A stretch of DNA of 64,000 nucleotides from AP-15 sp963700185 (GTDB lineage: Bacteria > Pseudomonadota > Alphaproteobacteria > ATCC43930 > CGMCC-115725): assembly GCA_963700185.1 (NCBI GenBank), contig CAVOWP010000007.1, positions 1 to 64,000 on the forward strand, written 5' to 3'. The notes beneath the pieces were generated by a model. It did no database searches. It worked only from the letters and a program-made list of their open reading frames with translations, and was not told the DNA's origin. Shown here in pieces: positions 1 through 8,559 of the stretch; positions within the stretch are counted from its first letter, which is position 1, and every line of letters begins with the position of its first letter. The translations under genes and the position numbers were made by a program.

Positions 1-81
1 CTGGCTGAGGGGGGATTTCCCGGCGTGGAAAGCGACATCGCCTCTGTCGCGGAGATCTTGCGTTACGGGGGACGCGCGTAG
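1..81 (+). CDS. C-terminal end of an unidentified protein (partial)
   Basis: The first 26 codons from base 1 are open and end in TAG; they read AEGGFPGVESDIASVAEILR and a few more residues. The composition looks protein-like, with an amphipathic helix, but the gene starts outside the window and I cannot name it. It could also be a chance open stretch. Confidence 0.3.
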   Translation: MAEGGFPGVESDIASVAEILRYGGRA

Positions 82-175
82 CGGGAGCTAGAGAAGGCAT
101 ATCTACGATGAAGGCGCGTCACGCATAGCCAACTTGCGCCCGGCGGTGACTACCAGCGCATCCCCTAACACGGGG

Positions 176-1124
176 TCAGCTAAAATCGACCTGGTACGGG
201 GACACCGATGCCAAACCCATCAGGTCGAGTGCCGCACGCCCAAGCAGACCATATGGGTTGCCGAGCGTCTCGGGTAACTCGAAATGGTTGTAATGCTCGC
301 CGACCACCAGCTCCACCACCTTGCCGCTGGCTTCAACCGCGGCGGCGAATTCGCAATTCTGGCGCTGGAATTCGGGAGTTCTCGCAGGTGCCGTAGGCGA
401 CGACCAACGGCGCGTGCAGTCGATCGAGATGCCGTAATGGGCTCAGTGCGGCTACAGTGGCGTCATCGAACGCGACATAGCGGCTGCGTGCCGATAATCG
501 CACCGGCGTCAGGTCGTACATACCACTGATGCACATGCCGCCCCTGATGATGTCGGCCGGCAGGTCGAATTGGCGCTGCCAATCGGTCGTCAGCGCGACC
601 GCGGCGAGATGCCCACCAGACGATTGGCCACCGATATAGAGCCGATTGGGATCGCCGTCGAAACGAGCGGCATTCCTGTACACCCGAGCGACGGCGCGGC
701 AGACCTGGTCGGGGAGAACCGTCAGGTTGCCGCCGACATCCTGTACCCAGGCGAAGTCGGGAACGACATAATGCGCCCCGGCGGCCAGGAACATTTCGGC
801 TGGAGCTGCGAAATCCTTCGAGCGCCCGCTGCGCCAGGCGCCGCCATGGATGAAGATGAAGACCGGCGCCAGTTTGCGTCGGGCGCGGTATATGTCCAAT
901 CGCTCGATCTCAGCCGAGCCATGGGCGACGCGCTCGGGCTCGCCGATACGATGGCGCGCCAGTTCGCTGTCGCGGATTCGGCGTTTGATCAGTTGCTCAC
1001 GGTTCGGGGCGTAGGCGGCCTGATCATACGCGGCTTCGAGTGCGGCCTGGTCATAATCGAGGAATACCGACGGACCTTTTTCGGGCATCAAAATCTCACT
1101 TTTGTTCCACTCGTTATGAGCCAT
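176..1124 (-). pseudogene. alpha/beta hydrolase (BD-FAE / kynurenine formamidase-like), one frameshift
   Basis: The N-terminal 245 residues carry the oxyanion motif HGGAW and the nucleophile motif GQSSGGHLA typical of carboxylesterases related to arylformamidase. The frame then breaks near 380. Moving one base restores the family-like tail (TPEFQRQNCEFAAAVEASGK, then GEHYNHFEL with the expected catalytic His, ending at TGA 176-178), giving about 316 codons. The ATG overlaps the stop of the upstream dehydrogenase gene (TAATG), so the pair formed a translationally coupled operon. As read, the product lacks the His of its triad and would be inactive. Either true decay or an indel error explains it. 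Confidence 0.75.
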
Positions 1125-1902
1125 TAGCCATACCCGATATAGTCCATCGGCCCACCATCAACGTGAGCACCTGCGCTGTGACAAACCCCGACTCCGGCGA
1201 TGCTAGGAAAGCCACCGCATTGGCAATATCGTCGTCCGTCCCGTCCGCCCTACCATAGCGCGCTCGCTCATATTGCGCACTCTCGCCTCGAATTCCTCCT
1301 CGCTGCGTCCGGCTCGTGCCATCTCCGTCACGATCCAGCCGGGCGCCACCGCGTTGACCGTGACTCCCCGGCGCCCCAGTTCCATCGCAAAACGGCGCGT
1401 CAGGATCAGTACCTCCGCTTTAGTTTGCCGCATAAAACGTCCTGCCGGGTAGTGCCGTGCCGATCGCCGCATTGGAGGCGATGTTGATGATACGGCCGTA
1501 GCCCCGCTCCTGCATACCTGGCGCGACGGCACGAATTGTGTGGATCACCCCATCCACATTGACGCGCCGCATGCGCGCCATTGCCGCCGGGTCGTAGCTC
1601 TCCAAGGTTGCCAGTGAAGATATGCCGGCATTGTTCACAAGGATGCTGACCGACCCCGGCTCGGCCTCGGTACGCACGACCATTCGCGCCACTGCGTCGG
1701 CATCGGCGACATCTGCCTGGATTGCAATAACGCGTCCGCCCGCCGCCGCGATTTCGGCGGCGACTGCTTCCGCCTCGGCCGTGCGGCCTGCATAATTGAT
1801 GCAGATTGCTGCGCCTCGCGCTGCCAACGCTCGCGCAATCGCTCGCCCAATGCCGCGGGAGCTTCCAGTGACGATTGCTATTTGATCAGTCCAGTCCGCC
1901 AT
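1124..1902 (-). pseudogene. short-chain dehydrogenase/reductase, at least two frameshifts
   Basis: The start ATG at 1902 has a GAGGAG ribosome site; an upstream in-frame ATG at 1965 is less likely. The protein begins with the SDR cofactor motif TGSSRGIG and contains NNAG, but the active-site YxxxK is split: the first frame ends at FYAAN and the next resumes with TKAEVLILTRR near 1435. A second break near 1160 separates the end of the second frame from VDGGPMDYIGYG and the true stop at 1124-1126. With both repaired it is a normal SDR of about 258 residues. It is the first gene of an operon with the hydrolase. Confidence 0.78.
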
Positions 1903-2148
1903 TTGCTCCTCGATCATGCCGCCGAAACGTGTATAGCGAACAACGTTCCTGAGCGAGTATCTCACCGGCCCAGTGTTCCGAACATCAGGTAAACGACCCC
2001 GGATTGCACAATTTAGGTGGTCCTAGTTTTGTTTTGCACCTGGTAATCGGAGCGAACCTGACAGTCACTCTTCGAGCCGCCGAGACTTTGACCGGCAGCT
2101 ACGTCGAGTGTGCCGCAGGTGGTCTCGTCGCGCCGAGGCCCTGCGGCC

Positions 2149-4101
2149 TCACTCCTCCGGCACCCCAGCCTTGCGCAGACCAGCGAAATAGGTGGCTTCA
2201 AACAAGGCGTCGATCTTCGGGACGCCCCAATATCCGTGGGCCTTCATCTGCGCGATGCTCGGAAAAGAACCCTCGCCCAACCGCTCGCGGGTCTCGGCAA
2301 GTTCGGTGGCGGCAAGATCTGTCTGGCCGTTGAGAGCATAGGCTGCGGCGAGCCAGACGTGTGGCCAAGGGGATCCCGGATTGCCGATGCGCGCCCGATC
2401 CAACCATACGATCGCTTCGTCAATGCGCGATTGCAGCAAATGCACCTTGCCAATCACGAGATAACGGTTGAAGACGTAGGGATCGCGGGGGCCAAGACGG
2501 ATCGCCTGCTCCTCCAACGGGATTACCTCGTCTATCGATCCCGTTAGGAGCTTGCACTCGCCGAGCGCGAAGAGTGCGCCCGACGAGTTACGATTTGAGG
2601 CGATCACCATCTCGAATTCAGGAATGGCCTCGTCGCAGCGCCCTTCCACCCGCAGCAGTTGGCCTTTGGCGAGATGCGCAGGCGTGCTGCTGGGCGATGC
2701 TGCCAAGGCTTGGCTCGCCAGCGCATTTGCACGTTTCAAATCGCTCCAGGATGAACTCGGGTGAAGATCTAACACGCGACCGACGAGTGCATTTGCCAAC
2801 CAGCCCTTCGCCTCGATGGACTGCGGATCGAGTGCCAGCGCGTGCTCGAACGAGTTGATCGCCTCCCCGTAGCTGTCGAGCCCAGGCGGCTGCGCTAGAG
2901 CTGCGCGCCCTTGAAGGATGTAGTCTAACGCGTCGGGATTCTTCTCGGTAGCGCGAGCGACCTCTGCTGCAAGAACCTCTGCATTCAGCGCGACCGCGAT
3001 CCGGCTCGTGATCTCGTTTTGCAGTGCGAACAGGTCGCCTGTATCGCGGTCGAATCGTTCTGCCCACAGATGCGCGTCGGTCTCGGCATCGATCAGCTGC
3101 GCGTTGACGCGTACTTGATTGCTTGACCGCCGGACGCTGCCTTCCAATAAGTAGCGAACGCCCAGCTCGCGGCCGATCTGTTTGGTGTCGAGCGGCTTGT
3201 TTCTATACGTGAACGCGGTATTGCGTGAGATCACGAGCATGTCCGCGATCCGCGACAGATCGGTCGTCAGATCCTCAGTGATACCATCGGCGAAATACTG
3301 CTGTTCAGGGTCGTTGCTGAGATTAGCAAATGGCAGGACAAGGACCGATAAGCGGGGCGCGACCGCAGGCTCCGGCGCAGCAAGGGCGGCCTGGCTACTT
3401 TCAGTGGCCAATCCGGCTGGGTTCATCGACCTGGGAGACGACGTGGTGACCGGCCAAACCCACCAGGCAATAACAGCAATGACGAGCGTAGCTGCAACCG
3501 CCGCTGCCACTGCCAGAGGGAGCGCGCGTCGGCGCTGTCGCGCTCCAAGAAACACACCGGGAGCTGGTAACTCGGCGACTGCTTCGGGGCGCAACGCATA
3601 GACCCGCACGGAGCGCGCGATATTCTTGACGGTCTGTTCTCCCTTATCCTCGAATGGATAAGGAAGTTTGTCTCGTATCTGGTCTCGTACTACTCGCGAT
3701 ACGCAAATGCCGCCGGGGTCAGCCAATGCCTCCAGCCGGGCGGCGACATTGACCCCATCGCCATAGATGTCATCCGGTTCGGCGATCACGTCACCGAGAT
3801 TGATGCCGATCCGGAAGGTGATGCGCTTGTCCTCAGGCGTATCCGCATTTCGGTCGGCCATCGCCCGCTGGATCTCGACTGCGCACCGGACGGCGACGAC
3901 GACGCTCGAAAACTCTGCCAAGAAGCCGTCGCCGGTGTTCTTCACGATCCGGCCGCTATGCTCCTTGATCTTCGGGTTGACCAGCTCCCGGAGATGGGCC
4001 TTGAGACGCTCATGCGTCCCCTCCTCATCCGTCCCCATCAGGCGCGAGTAGCCTGCCACATCGGCGGCGAGGATCGCGGTGAGGCGGCGCACAGAAGGCA
4101 T
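2149..4101 (-). CDS. class III adenylate/guanylate cyclase with TolB-like and TPR regions
   Basis: 650 residues, intact. Residues 5-170 are a class III nucleotide cyclase catalytic domain; the two metal-binding aspartates are visible as D14 (AADVAGYSRLM) and D58 (NTGDGFLAEF), followed by GDGVNVAARLEA. One transmembrane helix lies near 195-217, so the cyclase is cytoplasmic. The following part (FADGITEDLTTDLSRIADML) matches the TolB N-terminal-like region common in these proteins, and the last 250 residues are TPR-like. The predicted role is making cAMP (or cGMP) in response to a periplasmic or protein signal; the signal is unknown. This multi-domain cyclase type is abundant in rhizobia. It stands alone, with no obvious operon partners. 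Confidence 0.9.
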   Translation of the reverse strand: MPSVRRLTAILAADVAGYSRLMGTDEEGTHERLKAHLRELVNPKIKEHSGRIVKNTGDGFLAEFSSVVVAVRCAVEIQRAMADRNADTPEDKRITFRIGINLGDVIAEPDDIYGDGVNVAARLEALADPGGICVSRVVRDQIRDKLPYPFEDKGEQTVKNIARSVRVYALRPEAVAELPAPGVFLGARQRRRALPLAVAAAVAATLVIAVIAWWVWPVTTSSPRSMNPAGLATESSQAALAAPEPAVAPRLSVLVLPFANLSNDPEQQYFADGITEDLTTDLSRIADMLVISRNTAFTYRNKPLDTKQIGRELGVRYLLEGSVRRSSNQVRVNAQLIDAETDAHLWAERFDRDTGDLFALQNEITSRIAVALNAEVLAAEVARATEKNPDALDYILQGRAALAQPPGLDSYGEAINSFEHALALDPQSIEAKGWLANALVGRVLDLHPSSSWSDLKRANALASQALAASPSSTPAHLAKGQLLRVEGRCDEAIPEFEMVIASNRNSSGALFALGECKLLTGSIDEVIPLEEQAIRLGPRDPYVFNRYLVIGKVHLLQSRIDEAIVWLDRARIGNPGSPWPHVWLAAAYALNGQTDLAATELAETRERLGEGSFPSIAQMKAHGYWGVPKIDALFEATYFAGLRKAGVPEE

Positions 4102-4213
4102 TCTTGCCGACGGTGGATTGTCTAACCGAGCCTACCTCGAAACCTGCACCGACCCTAGCATTCAGTGAGCCGGATGGCCTCAAGCTTGGCTCGCAGCCCC
4201 TGCGCGTCGCTAG

Positions 4214-4384
4214 CTACATACTGCCACCGCCACCGCCATCCCCTCCGCCGTGCTCGGGCCTATTCCCGTTGCTCTCCGGCGAATAGGGCGCGTATGGGGC
4301 GCCGGCTTGGCCAGTGGTCCCTTGGGCGCACCCGGCGAGCGCCAAGACCACGAAGAGCGCGGCAAGCAGACTGTGCAGGTTCAT
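4214..4384 (-). CDS. small glycine-rich lipoprotein
   Basis: A 56-residue protein behind a GGAGGA ribosome site. A hydrophobic N-terminus runs into a lipobox (LALAGC, Cys19), so it should be lipid-anchored after signal peptidase II cleavage. The mature part is short, rich in Gly, Pro and Ser, and ends in a GGGDGGGGGSM tail. No function is known for such peptides. The strong ribosome site and lipobox argue that it is real. Confidence 0.65.
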   Translation of the reverse strand: MNLHSLLAALFVVLALAGCAQGTTGQAGAPYAPYSPESNGNRPEHGGGDGGGGGSM

Positions 4385-4433
4385 TATTCCTCCGAGACGT
4401 TACCGCTACAGCGCGCCCCCTAAGGTCTGCCGA

Positions 4434-4559
4434 TCAACTCGCTGCGCGGGCCGACATCAACCGTACGAGATCGTCCACCACAAAGCGGGCTTCAATGAGT
4501 TCAAGACCGGCCTCGGGGATATGCTCTTCGGTTCGCCGATCAAAGCTCGCCCCGTAGGC
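4434..4559 (-). pseudogene. C-terminal fragment, probably of a class I SAM methyltransferase
   Basis: An open stretch of 41 codons to a TGA reads SFDRRTEEHIPEAGLELIEA, then FVVDDLVRLMSARAAS. This resembles the last strand-helix-strand of UbiE/PmtA-like methyltransferases. There is no start; the upstream sequence belongs to a different broken gene read in other frames, so two fragments are joined here. The assignment rests on pattern memory only. Confidence 0.4.
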
Positions 4560-4564
4560 TCGCC

Positions 4565-4935
4565 CCTCAGAGGCTGACGGCGAGTGCGGAAGGCGCTTGC
4601 GAACCTACTCACCGGCGTCGAACGGCGAATGTCACGCGCAATTTCGCCGCGGAGCGGAATATCCGATCGGCCGTGGTCATCTATCACAGTCGGTGCGGTG
4701 GCGTAGGTGAGCGGCATCTCCGGCGGCGACCAGACGCCCTCGCAAGTATCTCCCACGCTTCGGGTCGAAATCGGTGGTGTTACGTGAACCAGACGAAATC
4801 GATCATCTCCGCCCTGCACGAATGCTAAGCGCACCCCTTGCAACTCGGGGTACGACGCGGGTCCAGTAGATTGCGGCGATGGCAGCGGGTGCAACCAAAG
4901 CTACCGAATTCCCAGAATGGATCGTCTCGCCTTTG
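4565..4935 (-). pseudogene. decayed gene fragment downstream of the Nmad3-like gene, family unassigned
   Basis: Two frames join into a coherent protein: FGSFGCTRCHRRNLLDPRR in one, then, shifting near 4850, LQGVRLAFVQGGDDRFRLVH and further on RRSTPVSRFASAFRTRRQPL. The CxxC-like CTRCH and the FRTRRQPL segment look like conserved motifs, but I cannot name the family with confidence. Its place directly behind an Nmad3-like gene suggests the two belonged to one nucleic-acid modification operon. The 3' end is cut where the methyltransferase-like fragment begins. Confidence 0.4.
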
Positions 4936-5008
4936 TCGGGTATCCGCTTGGGGCGACGGAGCATGACCAACGATCACACGAGGCGCATCCAGAGCTTTGC
5001 TCCTGTTT

Positions 5009-5641
5009 TCAGTGGTGGATGGCATCAATTATTGCCGCGAGCCACGCCTTAGGTTCCGCGAGTTACGTCTTAGGTTCCGCGAGATCGTCTATGTCGGCGA
5101 TGAACTCTTGTCCCCGACCATCCACTTGTCGTTCGTTGTCACCGATCCACCGAGCCGGCGCGTGATGGTAGGACAGTCCGATCGTGTGCGGATGCCGTCG
5201 TGAAAAGCCTTTAGGTTGATCGCTTTCGTGCGGACGACCCCCGAGCGCTCGGATCTCCTCAACCCGAAGAAAGCCAAGGATTAGGTGGTGACGATCTCGG
5301 CTGTCCTGTTGTGCGAAGAGACCGAAGAAAAGGAACACGTCGCTGACGCCAACTCCCTGGTTTGTGAGATGCCTCTGCGCTGCCCCAGTCTGACCAAAGG
5401 CGCACCGCCCGTCCTGAAACATCGGGTCTTCGTGGCAGAGGTTTTCCGCGCATAGCCGCCCCTTCGTCGTACGCGTCACAGTATCGCCCAGCCCCGCCAG
5501 AGCGGAAGTCGTTTCCGACCGCCTCATGGTGGGGATTGGCAAGCTGATCGGCTCGCCGTTCACGATCGGCGACGGCGATCGCCCAGCTGCACTGTCGAAC
5601 CCTTTGCGGCTGAGGCACCTTCTGGAAAAGCGAGGCGGCAA
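5009..5641 (-). pseudogene. Nmad3-like nucleotide-modification-associated protein, interrupted by a duplication stop
   Basis: The reading frame carries the family signature: LSRKGFDSAAG, then PSPI and SLPIP, CHEDPMF..GRCAFGQTGAAQ, NQGVG and DVFLFFGLF, then GRGQEFIADIDDLAEPKT. I recognise this as nucleotide modification associated domain 3, a domain predicted to take part in DNA base modification systems. The frame ends at TAA 5063-5065, created by a 21 bp tandem duplication; reading through it adds LAEPKAWLAAIIDAIHH to a TGA at 5009. The start is unclear: the only in-frame start is TTG at 5641 without a good ribosome site, and the usual short hydrophobic start before LSRKG is altered. Family identification is by memory. 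Confidence 0.65.
5042..5083. repeat. 21 bp tandem duplication inside the Nmad3-like gene
   Basis: Bases 5042-5062 and 5063-5083 are near-identical 21-mers (18 of 21 match, differences clustered at the left end). In the gene's frame each encodes LAEPK plus two residues; in one copy these two are Thr-stop. The length is a multiple of three, so the frame is kept and only the stop breaks the gene. Confidence 0.85.
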
Positions 5642-5871
5642 TGCGGATCATCCCTCAAGGGCGGCGGAGAGCCATGCTGACGGGAGCGCTCCGCGCGCTT
5701 GAATGACGCAGGCGTAGCGAATACAAGTGACACTTCATACATCTACCACGTGCTCGACAGCCATCCCATCCTTCCGATCTTACAGCGGCAATCGCGCCCT
5801 GCGGGACGAAAGGTCGCCGCTGAACCATCATGGGCTGGGTGTCAAAAGCCGCTTCGTGGCAGGAGGCTAAA
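5642..5871. other. intergenic, no feature recognised
   Basis: Both strands lack a convincing coding sequence between the start of the Nmad3-like gene and the secreted protein at 5872. It presumably holds promoters for the two divergent genes, but I see no clear consensus element. Confidence 0.4.
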
Positions 5872-6213
5872 TTGCGCATCCTCGGATTGGCCTTGGTCGG
5901 GTCGCTGGCGCTGATAGTACCAATTGCAGCGCATTCTGCTTCGCCGGTATCGAATACAGCACAGGCTATGACGGGTCCAACGCACAGCGGCTTGATGCAG
6001 GTGGGATACGGGCATGCTTCGAACTGGAGCGCGGCGCCCGGCGGTGGAGGTGGCGGTCGGCACCCACCGCATTGGGGACCGAGCCGTTTCAATGGCGGTC
6101 GCTATGGTGGGGCAGGAGTTTCCAACTACTATATCTGGGTTCCCGGAAGCGCAATTTTTGATGATCCCTTCCCGGACTGGCGAGGCCCAACGGGCGGGTG
6201 GGGTAATCCGTAG
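5872..6213 (+). CDS. secreted glycine/aromatic-rich hypothetical protein
   Basis: Start chosen at TTG 5872 because AGGAGG sits five bases upstream; the ATG at 5830 has no such site. The product, about 113 residues, opens with a signal peptide (LRILGLALVGSLALIVPIAA, cleavage near AHS-AS). The mature part is rich in Gly, His, Pro, Trp and Tyr with a GGGGGG run and ends GPTGGWGNP. Small secreted proteins of this composition are frequent in Bradyrhizobium-like bacteria and have no known role. Confidence 0.6.
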   Translation: MRILGLALVGSLALIVPIAAHSASPVSNTAQAMTGPTHSGLMQVGYGHASNWSAAPGGGGGGRHPPHWGPSRFNGGRYGGAGVSNYYIWVPGSAIFDDPFPDWRGPTGGWGNP

Positions 6214-6336
6214 CCGATCGGTTGAAAGCCCCCGCAATCAGCCAGGGCTTCTTCCGTGGCAATCGGGGGTGGTGGCTCATTACAGCGCCCTGCTCCCAAC
6301 CACGTTTGGGTATTGCTATTGCCCGAAGGGCGTCAG

Positions 6337-6606
6337 CTACCGAGGCTCAGATTCATTGAATGAGCCGACACAGATCGCGCGCAATTCGACGTCTCTGATC
6401 GGCCCGCACTCCTTCCTCATCCGGGAGGCGCGATAGCTGCTGTTGGTGGCAACAAGATGATCGTAGTGCTGGCTCTTGCGGACGTTCTGCGCCGGGGTCT
6501 CGTGCCATCTCGGGTGGTGCTGCGGGTTAGTTGGGACGGGGGCCGCCTGCACTCAGGTGGCCGCCAATGCTATCAAACCCATCAGGGTTGGGATAATCAC
6601 TCGCAT
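6337..6606 (-). pseudogene. small secreted protein with an in-frame stop in the signal peptide
   Basis: The ATG at 6606 follows GAGGCTAAA and starts a signal peptide (MRVIIPTLMGLIALAAT). A TGA at 6553-6555 comes just before the expected cleavage site VQAAP. The frame then stays open for 70 codons with a conserved-looking mature part (HYDHLVATNSSYRASRMRKE, CGPIRDVELRAICVGSFN) with two cysteines. A single nonsense change explains the loss. Comparable exported peptides with a CGPIxDxxLRxxC pattern occur in Rhizobiales; function unknown. Confidence 0.6.
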
Positions 6607-6677
6607 TTTAGCCTCTTGTTGGGGGACAACGAGGCAGTGTGCGGGCGAGGTTATTGACAAAACCTGAAATAACCCGG

Positions 6678-6896
6678 TCAAGAATTTATCTGACGGGTCC
6701 TGTCCTCGCTTTTGGTTGGCAATTTCCTTTTCCGCGCCGCAGCTCGCGCAACGGCAGCTCGGGCGAGCCGCTCGAAGGTATCCGCAACCTGCAAGACCGC
6801 TCGGCTTGCGCCGGGATCGGTCAACTGTCCCGCCACCTCCCGTGCTTGCTCGGCACGATCCAGCCATTCCAGAGCTTCATTCGAGATCGCCACCAT
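6678..6896 (-). CDS. small helical hypothetical protein
   Basis: 72 residues, with the ribosome site GGGAGGA well placed before the ATG. The sequence is mostly amphipathic helix (WLDRAEQAREVAGQLTDPGA, then ADTFERLARAAVARAAARKR) with a basic tail. Short proteins of this pattern (ExAxxLAxxMxDPxxRxxML..AxxYExLA) are widespread in Rhizobiales and often sit near stress genes; function is not established. Intact, in contrast to its neighbours. Confidence 0.65.
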   Translation of the reverse strand: MVAISNEALEWLDRAEQAREVAGQLTDPGASRAVLQVADTFERLARAAVARAAARKRKLPTKSEDRTRQINS

Positions 6897-6963
6897 CGGG
6901 TCCTCCCGTCTTTACTGGAAAGTGGGCGTCTTGCCGCTAGGCCCTCGCTCGCAACTTGTTGCC

Positions 6964-7227
6964 TTACCGTAACCACACCGCAGCCAGTGACGAGACGGCC
7001 TGCCAGATCGCAGCCCAGAGCCCGAGCGAGAAAAACAAGGCCATCAGCAGCCCTGCTCCCGGCGTCAGTTTTGTAACCGCGGTCGTGGGTTCTGATCGAG
7101 ATTGACCGGTATGACGGCTGCGCCGTTCGGCGAAGTCGTGGAATTTTGGGGCTGTATAACTGCTCACTGGCGTCTCGCGCTCGGCTCTTGTTTGAAATTG
7201 AGATCGAGTTTGACATATGGCTAACAC
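6964..7227 (-). CDS. small membrane protein, uncertain
   Basis: An 87-codon frame whose last 30 residues form one clear transmembrane helix (GAGLLMALFFSLGLWAAIW, then a second short hydrophobic stretch). The N-terminal half is basic and polar with no recognisable domain. The start is not supported by a good ribosome site. It may be a real single-pass protein or a remnant. Confidence 0.35.
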   Translation of the reverse strand: MLAICQTRSQFQTRAERETPVSSYTAPKFHDFAERRSRHTGQSRSEPTTAVTKLTPGAGLLMALFFSLGLWAAIWQAVSSLAAVWLR

Positions 7228-7278
7228 TTGCCGTCAATCGATCGTCCCAGAAATAGAGCCCGGATATTTTATTGCGCT

Positions 7279-7470
7279 TTATTGCGCCGGTTGGCCCAGG
7301 CAGTGGCCGGGGACCCACTTGCCGTTCGCGTAGTCGTCAGGAACCCAGGGCACTCCCGCCGGGCACGCGTACCTCTGCGTTGTCGTCGGCGTGCACCCCG
7401 CCAGCGTGGCAATCGCTGCGACGCCCATTATGAGGCCGGCGAACATCATGGCGACAGAACACATGTCCAT
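7279..7470 (-). CDS. small lipoprotein with CPAGVPWVPDDY motif
   Basis: 63 residues behind GAGGAAGGGAC. A hydrophobic stretch ends in the lipobox ATLAGC, so it should be lipidated. The mature part YACPAGVPWVPDDYANGKWV ends PGHCLGQPAQ and has two cysteines that could pair. Lipoproteins with this short Cys-Pro-Trp pattern recur in alphaproteobacteria, sometimes in several copies; function unknown. Confidence 0.65.
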   Translation of the reverse strand: MDMCSVAMMFAGLIMGVAAIATLAGCTPTTTQRYACPAGVPWVPDDYANGKWVPGHCLGQPAQ

Positions 7471-7788
7471 GTCCCTTCCTCTGCGGATGCATGCATTACC
7501 CGGCGGCGCGCCCGAGATCGCTGACGATATCCCGGCGATAATTGGCGGCGCCAGACAGGAAAGCGCTTTTTCCTGGAGCTTGCACTGTCCTGCTCGCCGA
7601 TGCTATGCGGCGCGGCATCGAGCGTGCCGGTACAGACCCCACCGGTCCCCGCCCCGTGGCTGAAGAGGACTCTCGCCGGCACGGCTGTCGCCACCACGTC
7701 GCGTTGGAAGTCGGATACGACGTCTGCCGCACAAGCCAGCCACGGGCGGCTAGAATGTCATCCCGGATGAGATCGATCGAGGGAAACG
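7471..7788. other. intergenic, nothing convincing
   Basis: Open frames exist on both strands but lack ribosome sites and recognisable domains. A direct upstream promoter for the crotonase gene at 7789 must lie here; I do not see a clear consensus. Confidence 0.35.
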
Positions 7789-8559
7789 ATGACTTATGAG
7801 CATATCCTGGTTGAAAGGGAAGACGGTGTTGGCATCGTCACCCTCAACCGTCCCGAAAAACTCAACGCGATGAACCGAAAATTGTCGGGTGAGCTACGCG
7901 ACGCTGTCAAAGAATTCGGAGCCGACGACGCGATCGGCTGCATCGTGATCACCGGATCGGGTACCCGCGCTTTTTCCGCCGGCGGCGACATCCACGAGCA
8001 GCGCGAGGACGACCGCCGCTTCAGTCAGGAACAGTTGGACGTCCGACGCGGCCGTGGCAGCTATGAAATCGCTGCAAGCGCCAAGCCGACCATCGGCATG
8101 ATCAACGGCCTTGCTTATGGCGGCGCCGCGGTGCTCGCGTCTTCACTCGATATGCGGGTCGGCTGTGAGGATACCCGCTTCCGTTTTCTTGCGGCGGCTT
8201 ACGGTCGGATTAACAGCACCTGGACGTTGCCGAACCAGGTCGGCTGGCCAATTGCTAAGGAGCTGCTGTTCACGGCGCGGGTCGTCGAAGCCGAAGAGGC
8301 GTACCGTATCGGCCTGTTGAACCATTTGGTGCCGCGCGAACAGCTGCGGGCGACGACAATGGACTTGGCCCGCCAGATCGCCGCCAACGATCGCGCCTCG
8401 GTTATCGGCATCAAGGCGCTTCTGCTGAAGCAGATGGCGCAGAATCTCGAACAGCAATGGACCGAAGAGCGGGAATACACGACGCATGTGGTCAGGGGCT
8501 CGCGGGCCGAGGAAGCCTTCCCGGAATTCATTGCGCGAAAGGGCCGGGCTCTCGGCTGA
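7789..8559 (+). CDS. crotonase-fold enzyme (enoyl-CoA hydratase/isomerase family), hydratase glutamates missing
   Basis: 256 residues, full family length. The N-terminal VGIVTLNRPEKLNAMN strand, the oxyanion loops AFSAGGDIHE and GLAYGGAAVLAS, and the C-terminal LARQIAANDR region are typical of crotonases that stabilise a CoA thioester enolate. The two catalytic glutamates of enoyl-CoA hydratase (GGGCE and QPE in the rat enzyme) are replaced here: GGAAV and FLAAA. So it is unlikely to be a classical hydratase and may be an isomerase, decarboxylase or another CoA-thioester enzyme. It stands alone between decayed regions and is intact. Confidence 0.85.
   Translation: MTYEHILVEREDGVGIVTLNRPEKLNAMNRKLSGELRDAVKEFGADDAIGCIVITGSGTRAFSAGGDIHEQREDDRRFSQEQLDVRRGRGSYEIAASAKPTIGMINGLAYGGAAVLASSLDMRVGCEDTRFRFLAAAYGRINSTWTLPNQVGWPIAKELLFTARVVEAEEAYRIGLLNHLVPREQLRATTMDLARQIAANDRASVIGIKALLLKQMAQNLEQQWTEEREYTTHVVRGSRAEEAFPEFIARKGRALG

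Noticed and set aside
5655..6237. Minus-strand frames opposite the Gly-rich secreted protein.
   Set aside because: They are Pro-rich mirror images of the Gly codons and lack other support.
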